Assembly (NCBI GenBank): GCA_947467405.1 | Contig: CANIIN010000005.1 | Location: 1-21,424 of the forward strand | Direction of reading: 5' to 3' | Source: Betaproteobacteria bacterium | GTDB lineage: Bacteria > Pseudomonadota > Gammaproteobacteria > Burkholderiales > SG8-39 | Length of the DNA stretch: 21,424 nt | Part shown: positions 14,256 to 21,424 of the stretch, piece after piece | How positions within the stretch are numbered: the stretch's first letter is position 1 | Layout of the letters: each line of letters opens with the position of its first letter | The notes under the pieces: model-generated | Database searches by the model: none | What the model saw: the letters and a program-made list of their open reading frames with translations, nothing else | What the model was told of the DNA's origin: nothing | Position numbers and translations under genes: made by a program

Positions 14256-14893
14256 CAGGAGTCACCCAAAGCATCCAACTTCAGCCGTACAACTTCCCGA
14301 ACAGAGGGGTCCAATTTGTCATTCTGGTCCAATGCAGCTTTATAGGCAGACCGCGCATCAGGAATCTTCTTCTGCGCAACGAGGACGTCCCCCCGCATCG
14401 AATAGTAAAGTGCCTCGAATCCCGTCGGGGGCTTGCCCCCCACCGCGCGGGAAGCCTCGTCCAAGGCATTTTCATCAAGCAATACGGCAGCCAGTCTCAG
14501 ACTGGCCAGTGCCTTGATGTCTTCGCTCCGCGCCTTGGCCACTGCCCACTCCAGCTGCGCCCGCGCGGTCTTGCTGTCGCCGGACTGAAAATGCACCTTG
14601 GCCGAAATCAGGGCTGCCAAGGGGGCATACGCCGTGCGTGGGTACTGCTCCAGTATGGCACCTGCCGTATCGCGAACGGCCTTGGTATCGTTCGTCCGTG
14701 CGGCCCGCTGCAACTGTTCGTACATCGCTCCAGCCGACGCAGACTGCGACCGCTGGTACCAGTTCCAACCGTTCCACGCCAAAATCACCGCGAGAATGAC
14801 GATCAGCACCGCAACGATCAGCCCCCCGTTGTCCTTCCACCAGGCTTTTAGCGAAGCCAGCTGTTCCTGTTCTTCAAGGTCGTATGTGCTCAT
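14255..14893 (-). CDS. yfgM: YfgM family TPR protein (SecYEG/PpiD-associated)
   Basis: YfgM is an inner-membrane protein with a periplasmic tetratricopeptide domain; in E. coli it works with PpiD at the Sec translocon and is linked to outer-membrane protein traffic. From ATG 14893 the product has 212 residues (E. coli 206): a short acidic cytoplasmic start (MSTYDLEEQEQLASLKAWWK), one membrane helix at about 24-42, then TPR-like helices to the end. I prefer ATG 14893, which overlaps the hisS stop as ATGA, over the in-frame start at 14905, which adds only four residues. It overlaps bamB by one base. Annotators often call this a DUF2133 or tetratricopeptide protein. Confidence 0.92.
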   Translation of the reverse strand: MSTYDLEEQEQLASLKAWWKDNGGLIVAVLIVILAVILAWNGWNWYQRSQSASAGAMYEQLQRAARTNDTKAVRDTAGAILEQYPRTAYAPLAALISAKVHFQSGDSKTARAQLEWAVAKARSEDIKALASLRLAAVLLDENALDEASRAVGGKPPTGFEALYYSMRGDVLVAQKKIPDARSAYKAALDQNDKLDPSVREVVRLKLDALGDS

Positions 14894-16182
14894 TCCTGGG
14901 TCCACTCTTCGTCATTGCTAAATAGAAAGTCGGATAACGATTCAGGGAGCGCTTCCATCCTGACCCTGAACTGGGCTTGTGCAGTACGAAGTGGCTTCAC
15001 GGTCACTTCCCCTGCGGCAACCTCATCGTCACCGAGAATTATTGAAACCTGGGCACCGCTGGCATCGGCTTTTTTCATCTGGGACTTGAAGCTTCCCGCG
15101 CCGCAATGCATGACGACATCCAGTCCGATGTCCCGCAGGCGTTCTGCTATATCGATGACCAGCTCGTCAGCCGCACTTCCCGCGTGCACGACAAAGACAT
15201 CCGGGCGCGGCTGCAATTCGGACACACGATCCTCCAGAAGGAGAAGAACGCGCTCTACGCCGATGCCAAAACCACAACCCGGGGTAGCCTTGCCGCCGAG
15301 TTGCTCGAACAGGCCATCATAGCGCCCGCCTGAGCACACTGCACTCTGCGCGCCAAGTTGGCTCGAAACCCATTCAAATACCGTCAGATTGTAATAGTCC
15401 AGCCCTCGAACAAGTCTGGGATTGACGACATATTCGATTCCTGCGCGCTCCAGTCCCTTGCGGACAGAGTCGAAGTTGGCCCTGGATTCCGGCCCCAATG
15501 TATCCCACAACTTCGGGGCTGCCTCGATCATGCTCTGCATTGCCGGATTCTTGCTGTCGAGAATCCGCAGCGGATTGGCGTGCAGACGGCGCCGGGCATC
15601 TTCATCCAGCGCATCCATGTTCCGCTCGAAGTATTCAATCAACTTACCTCGAAACTGGCGGCGCTCATCGGCGCTGCCAATGGTGTTGATCTGCAGTTCG
15701 ATACCGTCGATGCCAAGCTGCAGCCACAGCCTTCTCACCATGACCAGAAGTTCGACATCAATGTCCGGCCCCGGGAACCCCAGCGCTTCTGCACCGAACG
15801 TGTGGTATTGCCGGTAACGTCCCTTCTGCGGCCTTTCGTGCCGGAAAAGCGGCCCCGAATACCACAGTCGCTGAGGACCCGGATAAAGGAGATTGTGCTC
15901 CAGCGCTGCGCGCACGGTGGGCGCCGTCCCCTCCGGTCGAAGCGAGAGGTTTTCACCATTCATGCTATCGACAAAGGAATACATTTCCTTCTCGACGATA
16001 TCGGTGACCTCACCCACGCCACGCACGAAAAGTTCGGTGCGCTCGACGATAGGCGTCCTGATATTGCGGTACCCATACTGACGGAAGACATCCCGGACCG
16101 CCTCTTCGAAGTACTCCCACAGGGGGGCTGAGTCAGGAAGGACGTCGTTCATGCCACGAACGGCTTGGAGAATATTGTTCAT
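14890..16182 (-). CDS. hisS: histidyl-tRNA synthetase
   Basis: HisS charges tRNA-His with histidine in the cytosol. It has 430 residues (E. coli 424). Class II motifs are visible: LRPEGTAPTVRA at 81-92, motif 2 region YSGPLFRHERPQKGRYRQ at 108-125 with the catalytic Arg, the HisA signatures RGLDYYN at 259-265 and SGGRYDGL at 284-291, and motif 3 GFGIGVER at 304-311. The anticodon-binding domain occupies about 328-430. ATG 16182 is 25 bases after the ispG stop, with no strong ribosome-binding site. The stop overlaps yfgM as ATGA. The paralogue hisZ, which lacks the anticodon domain, lies about 7 kb further along the same strand. Confidence 0.98.
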   Translation of the reverse strand: MNNILQAVRGMNDVLPDSAPLWEYFEEAVRDVFRQYGYRNIRTPIVERTELFVRGVGEVTDIVEKEMYSFVDSMNGENLSLRPEGTAPTVRAALEHNLLYPGPQRLWYSGPLFRHERPQKGRYRQYHTFGAEALGFPGPDIDVELLVMVRRLWLQLGIDGIELQINTIGSADERRQFRGKLIEYFERNMDALDEDARRRLHANPLRILDSKNPAMQSMIEAAPKLWDTLGPESRANFDSVRKGLERAGIEYVVNPRLVRGLDYYNLTVFEWVSSQLGAQSAVCSGGRYDGLFEQLGGKATPGCGFGIGVERVLLLLEDRVSELQPRPDVFVVHAGSAADELVIDIAERLRDIGLDVVMHCGAGSFKSQMKKADASGAQVSIILGDDEVAAGEVTVKPLRTAQAQFRVRMEALPESLSDFLFSNDEEWTQE

Positions 16183-16207
16183 TGTTTTGTCTGCAAATGC
16201 GGCCTGA

Positions 16208-17512
16208 TCAGGCCAGTGTTCTGATGGGAATGGTTTTGGATGGAACAGGCCCTGCCTTCACCGCTGCCACACTGCCGGCGCGGTAGGTTGAGGCGACATA
16301 CTGCTCCACAATGATTTGAAATTCCTGGGCAATGTTCTCGCCCTTGAGCGTCACCGTCTTTTCACCGTCTACATAGACCGGCGCAACCGGACGCTCACCG
16401 GAGCCCGGCAGGCTGATGCCGATGTTGGCGTGCCGCGACTCGCCGGGGCCATTGACGACGCAGCCCATGACAGCGACACGCATGACCTCCACACCCGGAT
16501 ACTGCGACTTCCAGAACGGCATGCGCTCCCGCAGCCAGGACTGAATGCTGGAAGCCAGTTCCTGAAAATAAGTACTGGTGGTTCGTCCACATCCGGGACA
16601 GGCTATGACCATCGGCGCAAAGGACCGGAAACCCATGGTCTGGAGAATCTCCTGTGCGACGACCACCTCGCGCGTCCGATCGCCCCCCGGTTCGGGCGTC
16701 AGCGAAACTCTGATCGTGTCTCCGATGCCTTCCTGGAGCAGGACCGACAGCGCTGCCGTGGATGCGACGATTCCCTTCGAGCCCATGCCCGCCTCGGTCA
16801 ACCCGAGATGAAGCGGATAGTTGCTGCGCCTCGACAGATCCCGATAAACAGCGATCAAGTCCTGGACACCGCTCACCTTGCAGGACAGGATGATCCTGTC
16901 GCCAGCCAGACCGATTTGTTCCGCTCTCTGGGCTGACTCCAGCGCCGAGACAATCAGTGCCTCTCGCATGATGGACTGAGGCGATGCCGGATTGACGGAC
17001 GCTCCATTCTCGTCCATCAATCTGGCGAGCAATTCCTGATCCAGACTTCCCCAATTGACGCCAATGCGCACCGGCTTCTCATAGCGACAGGCCATTTCGA
17101 TCATGGTGGCGAACTGATCTTCGCGTTTAGCGCCGCGACCGACATTTCCGGGATTGATACGATACTTCGCCAGTGCTTCGGCGCATCCCGGATAGTCAGT
17201 CAGAAGCTTGTGGCCGTTGAAGTGAAAATCCCCGACCAGCGGCACGGAACAGTTCCAGGAATCCAGCAATTCGCGAATCCTGTGCACCTGGGCGGCCGCA
17301 TCGGGCGAGTTCACGGTAATGCGTACAACTTCTGAACCTGCATCGGCCAGTGCCCGCACTTGCCGTGCCGTGCCCTCGGCATCCGCCGTATCGGTATTGG
17401 TCATGGATTGGACCATGATCGGCGCGTCGCCGCCGACCCGAACCGTGCCTATCGTTACCTGACGCGTACGTCGGCGCGTCAACACTTGCGATGATTCGAT
17501 ATCAGAACTCAT
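16208..17512 (-). CDS. ispG: 4-hydroxy-3-methylbut-2-en-1-yl diphosphate synthase IspG (GcpE)
   Basis: IspG catalyses the penultimate step of the MEP isoprenoid pathway, reductively converting MEcPP to HMBPP with a [4Fe-4S] cluster. The N-terminal TIM-barrel contains VQSMTNTDTADAEGT near residue 34 and the GDFHFNG motif at 94-100. The cluster ligands are visible as C305 and C308 (ACPGCGRTTSTYFQ) and C351 in MGCVVNGPGE, with the acid residue E358 as the expected fourth ligand. At 434 residues it is longer than the E. coli enzyme (372) but within the range of betaproteobacterial members. ATG 17512 is seven bases after the rodZ stop; its ribosome-binding site GGAG lies in the last rodZ codons. 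Confidence 0.97.
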   Translation of the reverse strand: MSSDIESSQVLTRRRTRQVTIGTVRVGGDAPIMVQSMTNTDTADAEGTARQVRALADAGSEVVRITVNSPDAAAQVHRIRELLDSWNCSVPLVGDFHFNGHKLLTDYPGCAEALAKYRINPGNVGRGAKREDQFATMIEMACRYEKPVRIGVNWGSLDQELLARLMDENGASVNPASPQSIMREALIVSALESAQRAEQIGLAGDRIILSCKVSGVQDLIAVYRDLSRRSNYPLHLGLTEAGMGSKGIVASTAALSVLLQEGIGDTIRVSLTPEPGGDRTREVVVAQEILQTMGFRSFAPMVIACPGCGRTTSTYFQELASSIQSWLRERMPFWKSQYPGVEVMRVAVMGCVVNGPGESRHANIGISLPGSGERPVAPVYVDGEKTVTLKGENIAQEFQIIVEQYVASTYRAGSVAAVKAGPVPSKTIPIRTLA

Positions 17513-17519
17513 CGCCGCA

Positions 17520-18572
17520 TTACTCCAGCTTCAGTCGCGCCACATCCACCTTCAGGTGTGGACGCAGGTCAACCGGCGTGTTGTTGTAGATAAGCCTTAC
17601 GTTTGGAGCGTTGCCAATGATGATTTCAAACGGCGGAACGCCCTCCACCATCTGTTCCGTGCCGCCGCGATTGAGCTGAGACATCAGAATCCTGCCGTTG
17701 CCCTGCTTGATTTCGACCCACGAATCACGCTCGAACTGCAGAGCAAGCATTCTCGCTCGAGCACCCGGCACACGTGGTTCATTGGCACCTGCCGACGACG
17801 GCGCAGTGGAAAGCGGAACGCTTTGACGTGCTGCCGGAACTGGCGCCACAGCGCCTGGAATGGCTGTCGGCACACCGGCCGGCACGGGCGGGGAAATAAC
17901 CACCGCTTGCCGACTGCCGCCCGGTGGCATGCCGGAAATACCGGATGAATTGGATTCAGTCACCGAAGGAGTCAACGTCACCGGCGCGGCAGTATTCTCT
18001 GCTACCGGCTCAGTGACGGGCTGCAACGGAGCGGATTGCGTCGCGGCTTCCTTGTGAATTTCAGGCTCATTCTGCTTGGCAGACAAGACTTCGTCGGAAA
18101 AGACCTGCCATAGCCATGAAAACCCGCCGAACTGCCACTCATACGCCACCAGCAGCGCTGCAACGACTGCCATGACGGACACGATGCCGTAGACGTGCGT
18201 CGAACGCCGCCCTCCCACGGGAAACGGAATGCTCGTTGAACGAAGATCGACAGAAACCTGTGCTGGAATGTGCCGTCGGTCCAGTTCACTCAATATCGGC
18301 GCGGAATCCAACTCAAGCAGTTTGGCATAGCCGCGAATCATGCCACGCACAAAAGTCGTTCCAGGAAGCGCCACGTAGTCATCACGTTCCAAGGCTTCGA
18401 TCTGGCGCACACCATACTTGAGCCGTTGCGCAACATCCGCGATGGTCAGCCCGCGAGCCAACCGCTGCACCTCCAGCATTGAGCCCGGAGACTTTGCAAT
18501 CGGTACATCCGACCCCGTTACCTCCGGCGAGTCAGACGAAGTCTCGTCAGGGAGATTCTGACCATCAGTCAT
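17520..18572 (-). CDS. rodZ: cytoskeletal/cell-shape protein RodZ (HTH + TM + DUF4115)
   Basis: RodZ is a bitopic membrane protein that links MreB filaments to the cell-wall elongation machinery. From ATG 18572 the product has 350 residues. A cytoplasmic Cro/CI-type helix-turn-helix domain (about 35-100, with LTIADVAQRLKYGVRQIEAL) binds MreB. A membrane helix follows at about 126-144, then a Pro-, Ala- and Ser-rich periplasmic linker (about 165-275), and a C-terminal DUF4115 beta-domain (about 275-345). The frame remains open to 18653, but ATG 18572 gives the usual MTDGQN-type start and an ATGACTGA overlap with the pilF stop. Placement between pilF and ispG is the standard proteobacterial context. 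Confidence 0.94.
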   Translation of the reverse strand: MTDGQNLPDETSSDSPEVTGSDVPIAKSPGSMLEVQRLARGLTIADVAQRLKYGVRQIEALERDDYVALPGTTFVRGMIRGYAKLLELDSAPILSELDRRHIPAQVSVDLRSTSIPFPVGGRRSTHVYGIVSVMAVVAALLVAYEWQFGGFSWLWQVFSDEVLSAKQNEPEIHKEAATQSAPLQPVTEPVAENTAAPVTLTPSVTESNSSGISGMPPGGSRQAVVISPPVPAGVPTAIPGAVAPVPAARQSVPLSTAPSSAGANEPRVPGARARMLALQFERDSWVEIKQGNGRILMSQLNRGGTEQMVEGVPPFEIIIGNAPNVRLIYNNTPVDLRPHLKVDVARLKLE

Positions 18573-19380
18573 ATTGTCCCCTGAGCAGCTTCTGGTACTC
18601 GGGCGACCCGGCGAACAATCGCCGCAACTGGCCCGTGTAACTGGCCTCGCCATTCCTGTCGCCGACTGCCCTGGCGATCCGCAGCGCCAGCCACAGCGAC
18701 TCCGACGTCGGCTCCACGATGCGATTGAATCGGTCGACCAGGTTCTTTGAATCTGCCATTTCTCCGCGACGAAACTTCAATTGGGCAAAGCCGATCATGG
18801 CAGCCGAATAAGTGGGATCGAGCCTCAAAGCGCGATCAAAGTAGGTGGCCGCATCAGCCTCGAGATTCTTCCGCAATGCACACGACGCTGCCAAGGTATA
18901 GGACTTCTGCGGGGTCGCGTAGAGAGGATTGCGCACCGCTGTCATGAAGTAGCGAAGTGACAACTCCTCGCGATCCGAGCCACACAGGAACAGTGCGTAA
19001 TTGTGATTGATGTCGGGGTCGTTCGGATCGAGGCGCAATGCACGCTCAAAACTCGCCGTGGCCTGCGCATTTTCGCGCAACTCGGCATGCACTAACCCGA
19101 GAACGTTGTAAGCCTGCGCGTAGGCTGGATCAGCCCCGATCGCGATGCGAAGCTCCTCAAGAGCGACGGCCAGGTTACCCAACTGATAATAGGCGCCGGC
19201 CAGATCCGTATGTGCCTTGGCCCGCTCGCGCGGCAAGCCCTGCTCGGCCACTGCGCTTGAATCCCCCCCGGTGTCAGACACCCGCTCAAGCCCGATGTCG
19301 CTGTTGTTCGACTGGGACGCGCAGGCTGCAACGAGACAGGTAACCAGCATTGCAACAATCAAAGACCGGAATCGGGTCAT
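18565..19380 (-). CDS. pilF: type IV pilus biogenesis lipoprotein PilF/PilW
   Basis: PilF (PilW) is an outer-membrane lipoprotein that localises and multimerises the secretin PilQ for type IV pili. The 271-residue protein has a lipoprotein signal ending in the lipobox LVAAC with Cys20, then about six tetratricopeptide repeats (roughly 50-220). Canonical TPR residues are easy to see in LAGAYYQLGNLAVALEELRI and RALRLDPNDPDINHNYALF. Its ATG overlaps the rlmN stop as ATGA. It implies the rest of the pilus machinery is encoded elsewhere, since nothing else pilus-related is in the window. Confidence 0.94.
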   Translation of the reverse strand: MTRFRSLIVAMLVTCLVAACASQSNNSDIGLERVSDTGGDSSAVAEQGLPRERAKAHTDLAGAYYQLGNLAVALEELRIAIGADPAYAQAYNVLGLVHAELRENAQATASFERALRLDPNDPDINHNYALFLCGSDREELSLRYFMTAVRNPLYATPQKSYTLAASCALRKNLEADAATYFDRALRLDPTYSAAMIGFAQLKFRRGEMADSKNLVDRFNRIVEPTSESLWLALRIARAVGDRNGEASYTGQLRRLFAGSPEYQKLLRGQYD

Positions 19381-20456
19381 GCCCCGCTCCTCGCAATCCT
19401 GATGGTTCGCCGCGTGCGATCGGTCACCTGCCCGGCAAGCTGCCCGCAGGCCGCATCGATGTCGTCCCCGCGGGTCTTGCGCGTTGTGGTGACAATGCCG
19501 GCGCCATTGAGAATCTCGCTGAATTGCCTGATAGCTTCACGCGGTGAACGCTCGAATCCGCCGTTTGGAAATGGATTGAACGGGATCAGGTTCACCTTGC
19601 ACGGTGTATCCGACAGCAAGGCGATCAATTGCCGCGCGTGCAGAGCGCTGTCATTGACACCTTTCAACATGACATATTCAAAAGTAACGAAGTCGCGCGG
19701 CGCCCGGTCGAGATATCGCCGGCAGGCTTCCAGCAGTTCCTTCAGAGGGTACTTGCGATTGATCGGCATGATCACGTCGCGAAGCCCGTCAGTGGGTGCA
19801 TGCAGCGAAACTGCGAGCGCGACGGGGCAGTCGTCTCGCAAGCGATCGATCATCGGCACGATGCCTGATGTCGAGACTGTGACTCGCCTGCGTGACAATC
19901 CGTAAGCGTTGTCATCCAGCATGAGCCGCAGCGCAGGAATCACGTTGTCATAGTTGAGCAACGGCTCCCCCATGCCCATCATCACCACATTGCTAATGAC
20001 ACGATCACCACCCCGCTCAGCACCGAGCGCCTTGTTTGCCAGCCACAACTGACCAATGATTTCCGCAGTGGTGAGATTACGGTTGAACCCCTGCTTGCCG
20101 GTAGAGCAGAATTTGCAGTCCAGCGTGCATCCGGCCTGACTTGAAATGCATAACGTACCGCGCGATGTTTCCGGTATGAATACGGCCTCCACTGAACTCG
20201 AGCCGACATCCATTAACCATTTGCGCGTCCCGTCCTCAGCGGTCCGGTCACTGACCACCTTTGGCACTTCGATGCAGGCGTTGCGGGACAGGTTCTCCCG
20301 CAGTGATTTGGCCAAATCACTCATTGCGGCGAAGTCGCTTTCGCCATTGCGATGCACCCAACGCATCACCTGCGTTGCCCTGAAGGGCTTCTCGCCCATG
20401 GTCGCGAAAAAGCCGACCATATGCGGTAAGTCGAGGTCCAATAGGTTGACGGTCAT
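19377..20456 (-). CDS. rlmN: dual-specificity RNA methyltransferase RlmN
   Basis: RlmN is a radical-SAM enzyme that methylates C2 of A2503 in 23S rRNA and of A37 in several tRNAs. The 359-residue protein contains the CxxxCxxC cluster motif at C110, C114 and C117 (CTLDCKFCSTGKQGF), the GMGEP motif at 161-165, and the methyl-accepting cysteine C337 in DIDAACGQLAG. TLC103 matches the second conserved cysteine of the family. It is somewhat shorter than E. coli RlmN (384). ATG 20456 has GAGG eight bases upstream. It follows ndk by 42 bases and overlaps pilF by four. Confidence 0.97.
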   Translation of the reverse strand: MTVNLLDLDLPHMVGFFATMGEKPFRATQVMRWVHRNGESDFAAMSDLAKSLRENLSRNACIEVPKVVSDRTAEDGTRKWLMDVGSSSVEAVFIPETSRGTLCISSQAGCTLDCKFCSTGKQGFNRNLTTAEIIGQLWLANKALGAERGGDRVISNVVMMGMGEPLLNYDNVIPALRLMLDDNAYGLSRRRVTVSTSGIVPMIDRLRDDCPVALAVSLHAPTDGLRDVIMPINRKYPLKELLEACRRYLDRAPRDFVTFEYVMLKGVNDSALHARQLIALLSDTPCKVNLIPFNPFPNGGFERSPREAIRQFSEILNGAGIVTTTRKTRGDDIDAACGQLAGQVTDRTRRTIRIARSGA

Positions 20457-20476
20457 GGTGCTTGCCTCGTGATCAT

Positions 20477-20492
20477 GCGGCTGAACAGCCGC
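20477..20492. repeat. perfect hairpin between ndk and rlmN
   Basis: GCGGCT-GAAC-AGCCGC, a six-base stem with a four-base loop, lies in the 42-base ndk-rlmN gap, close to the rlmN ribosome-binding site. No U-tract follows. It could tune rlmN translation or mark the end of a processed ndk message, but may also be chance. Confidence 0.35.
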
Positions 20493-20498
20493 GCGGAA

Positions 20499-20924
20499 TC
20501 AACGCGGGTGAACGTCCAGTTCCGGAAAGAAGTAGCCGATTTCCTGGCGCGCGGTTTCCGCACCATCGGATCCATGCACGGCATTGGCGTCGATGCTGTC
20601 TGCAAAATCGGCGCGGATGGTGCCTTTTTCGGCCTTCTTGGGATCCGTTGCGCCCATCAGATCGCGATTTTTTGCGATCGCGCCCTCTCCCAGCAACACC
20701 TGCACCATAACCGGCCCCGAAATCATGAAGCTGACCAGGTCACGGAAGAAAGGCCGCTCGCGATGGACAGCGTAGAAACCTTCCGCCTCATTCTGCGACA
20801 GTTGCATCATTCGCGCCGCGATCACACGAAGGCCTGCCTTCTCGAATCGCGAATAAATTTCACCAATGACATTCTTCGCCACCGCGTCGGGCTTGATGAT
20901 CGAAAGAGTCTTTTCAACAGCCAT
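20499..20924 (-). CDS. ndk: nucleoside diphosphate kinase
   Basis: Ndk transfers the gamma-phosphate of ATP to nucleoside diphosphates through a phosphohistidine and balances the NTP and dNTP pools. From ATG 20924 the product has 141 residues, the normal bacterial length (E. coli 143). It begins MAVEKTLSIIKPDAVAKN with the family's SIIKPDA strand; the active-site histidine is H117 in NAVHGSDG, and R105 and N115 lie at the expected places. The frame is open upstream to 21005, but ATG 20924 has a GGAG six bases before it and matches the family start. It is the first recognisable gene of the long minus-strand block. Confidence 0.97.
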   Translation of the reverse strand: MAVEKTLSIIKPDAVAKNVIGEIYSRFEKAGLRVIAARMMQLSQNEAEGFYAVHRERPFFRDLVSFMISGPVMVQVLLGEGAIAKNRDLMGATDPKKAEKGTIRADFADSIDANAVHGSDGAETARQEIGYFFPELDVHPR

Positions 20925-21424
20925 GCAAATCTCCAGTTTTATTTCGTTCCATAACGCCATCATTGCGCCAGTGGCACACATGCAGCGACGCCCAAGGCGC
21001 ATCAAACGGCTTCACATCTTCAGACTCGCCCTGACACCCATTGCCTGCCCGAAGTGGCTTACGTTGGGCGGCAGTGACCCGCGTGAGGGAAAAATCATGA
21101 AAATTATCTAACTTCATATTTTATCAGGCTTTTGCAGCACTGTCGCTCGCTATCCAGCCTTTAATTCAAGCCCCTTATGCCGACCGGGATTGCTTCCCGC
21201 GGGTCAGGGTCCAGTCAGGAGCACTCAGCGGTCTGCAAGCTTCAAAGCAGTAGACTCGGCTTCGCATGTCCGAATTCTTTCTCTCTCAGCGTGGTCTCCG
21301 CTATGCGGATTCCGCGCCTTTTTTTGGCTACCACAACACCTGACCTGGCGGTAAACCTTGCTCCCGCCATGCCCTGAATACGATCCATCGTGGGCCTCGT
21401 GATATGCTGGACATTCAATTGCAT
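20925..21424. other. 500-base region upstream of ndk without a recognisable gene
   Basis: This region holds the probable ndk promoter (21118-21146) and a leader of nearly 190 bases. A minus-strand frame from 21117 to 20914 is open (67 codons, start MKLDNFHDFS) and would overlap ndk, but it matches no family I know and the promoter would initiate inside it. From 21242 to the window edge a minus-strand frame of at least 60 codons (basic, ending GHAKPSLLL) is also open. It could be the tail of a gene starting outside the window, but its codon third positions look unbiased. A partial inverted repeat surrounds 21182-21205 (GGGA/TCCC with outer GACC/GGTC). I see no insertion-sequence ends or tRNA. 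Confidence 0.4.
21118..21146 (-). promoter_or_regulatory. candidate ndk promoter
   Basis: On the minus strand GCGACA (21141-21146) and TAAAAT (21118-21123) are separated by 17 bases. The -10 matches five of the six consensus positions; the -35 matches the GACA half. A start near 21111 would leave about 187 bases before the ndk ATG, an unusually long leader for this gene. A second AT-rich stretch (TAGATAATTTT) just downstream could offer another -10. Confidence 0.4.

Noticed and set aside
15358..16131. 257-codon plus-strand ORF opposite hisS
   Set aside because: It lies fully within hisS on the other strand, where every HisRS motif is intact; its sequence resembles no protein family.
16395..17054. 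219-codon minus-strand ORF within ispG in another frame
   Set aside because: It overlaps the well-conserved ispG frame; the Gly- and Arg-rich composition is typical of an out-of-frame read.
18573..18653. 27-codon upstream extension of rodZ
   Set aside because: It would overlap pilF by nearly 90 bases and adds a Cys- and Arg-rich stretch; ATG 18572 fits the family and the coupling pattern.
20914..21117. 67-codon ORF overlapping the ndk start
   Set aside because: No family resemblance, and the predicted -10 element directly abuts its ATG, so the message would begin inside the frame.
1..21424. Mobile elements, CRISPR arrays, prophage or defence systems
   Set aside because: No transposase, integrase, direct-repeat array, nuclease or toxin-antitoxin gene was found; the window is conserved core chromosome.

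Overview
This window is a dense, almost entirely minus-strand stretch of a moderately GC-rich betaproteobacterial chromosome. The order ndk-rlmN-pilF-rodZ-ispG-hisS-yfgM-bamB-der-hfq-hflX-hflK-hflC-DUF2065-hisZ-purA-phosphoribosyltransferase, then rnr-rlmB, is the conserved betaproteobacterial arrangement. The short 79-residue Hfq and the hisZ next to purA agree with that. A Rhodocyclales-like host is my best guess, but the sequence alone does not fix the genus.

Layout, read in the direction of transcription (from high to low coordinates). (1) 20925-21424: upstream region of ndk with a plausible promoter, but no gene I can recognise. (2) 20924-13101: ndk, rlmN, pilF, rodZ, ispG, hisS, yfgM and bamB, tightly packed; most junctions are a few bases apart or overlap as ATGA, ATGACTGA or TGATG, so this is probably one translationally coupled unit. 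(3) 12995-4562: der, hfq, hflX, hflK, hflC, a TTG-started DUF2065 membrane microprotein, hisZ, a questionable 60-codon ORF, purA and a purine-type phosphoribosyltransferase. (4) 4368-4454: a tRNA-Leu(CAG) gene, the only convincing plus-strand gene. It converges on the phosphoribosyltransferase gene and is divergent from rnr. (5) 4317-1265: rnr and rlmB, overlapping as GTGA. (6) 1098-1: the first 366 codons of an ABC-F ATPase of the YbiT (EttA-like) type, cut by the window edge.

Functionally this is core cell biology. Nucleotide supply comes from Ndk, PurA and the phosphoribosyltransferase. RNA and ribosome maintenance involves RlmN, RlmB, RNase R, Hfq, HflX, Der, HisS, tRNA-Leu and YbiT. Envelope functions are PilF, RodZ, BamB, YfgM and HflKC; isoprenoid synthesis is represented by IspG and histidine synthesis by HisZ. 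All the large genes look intact, with catalytic motifs in place. I see no frameshifts, insertion sequences, CRISPR array, prophage or toxin-antitoxin pair.

I found no convincing new biological system. The observations most worth a second look are the 60-codon ORF fitted exactly between hisZ and purA, the DUF2065 microprotein next to hflKC, the tRNA-Leu/rnr divergent promoter region, the two poorly explained spacers (1099-1264 and 20925-21424), and an unusual residue in the glycine-rich loop of HflX.
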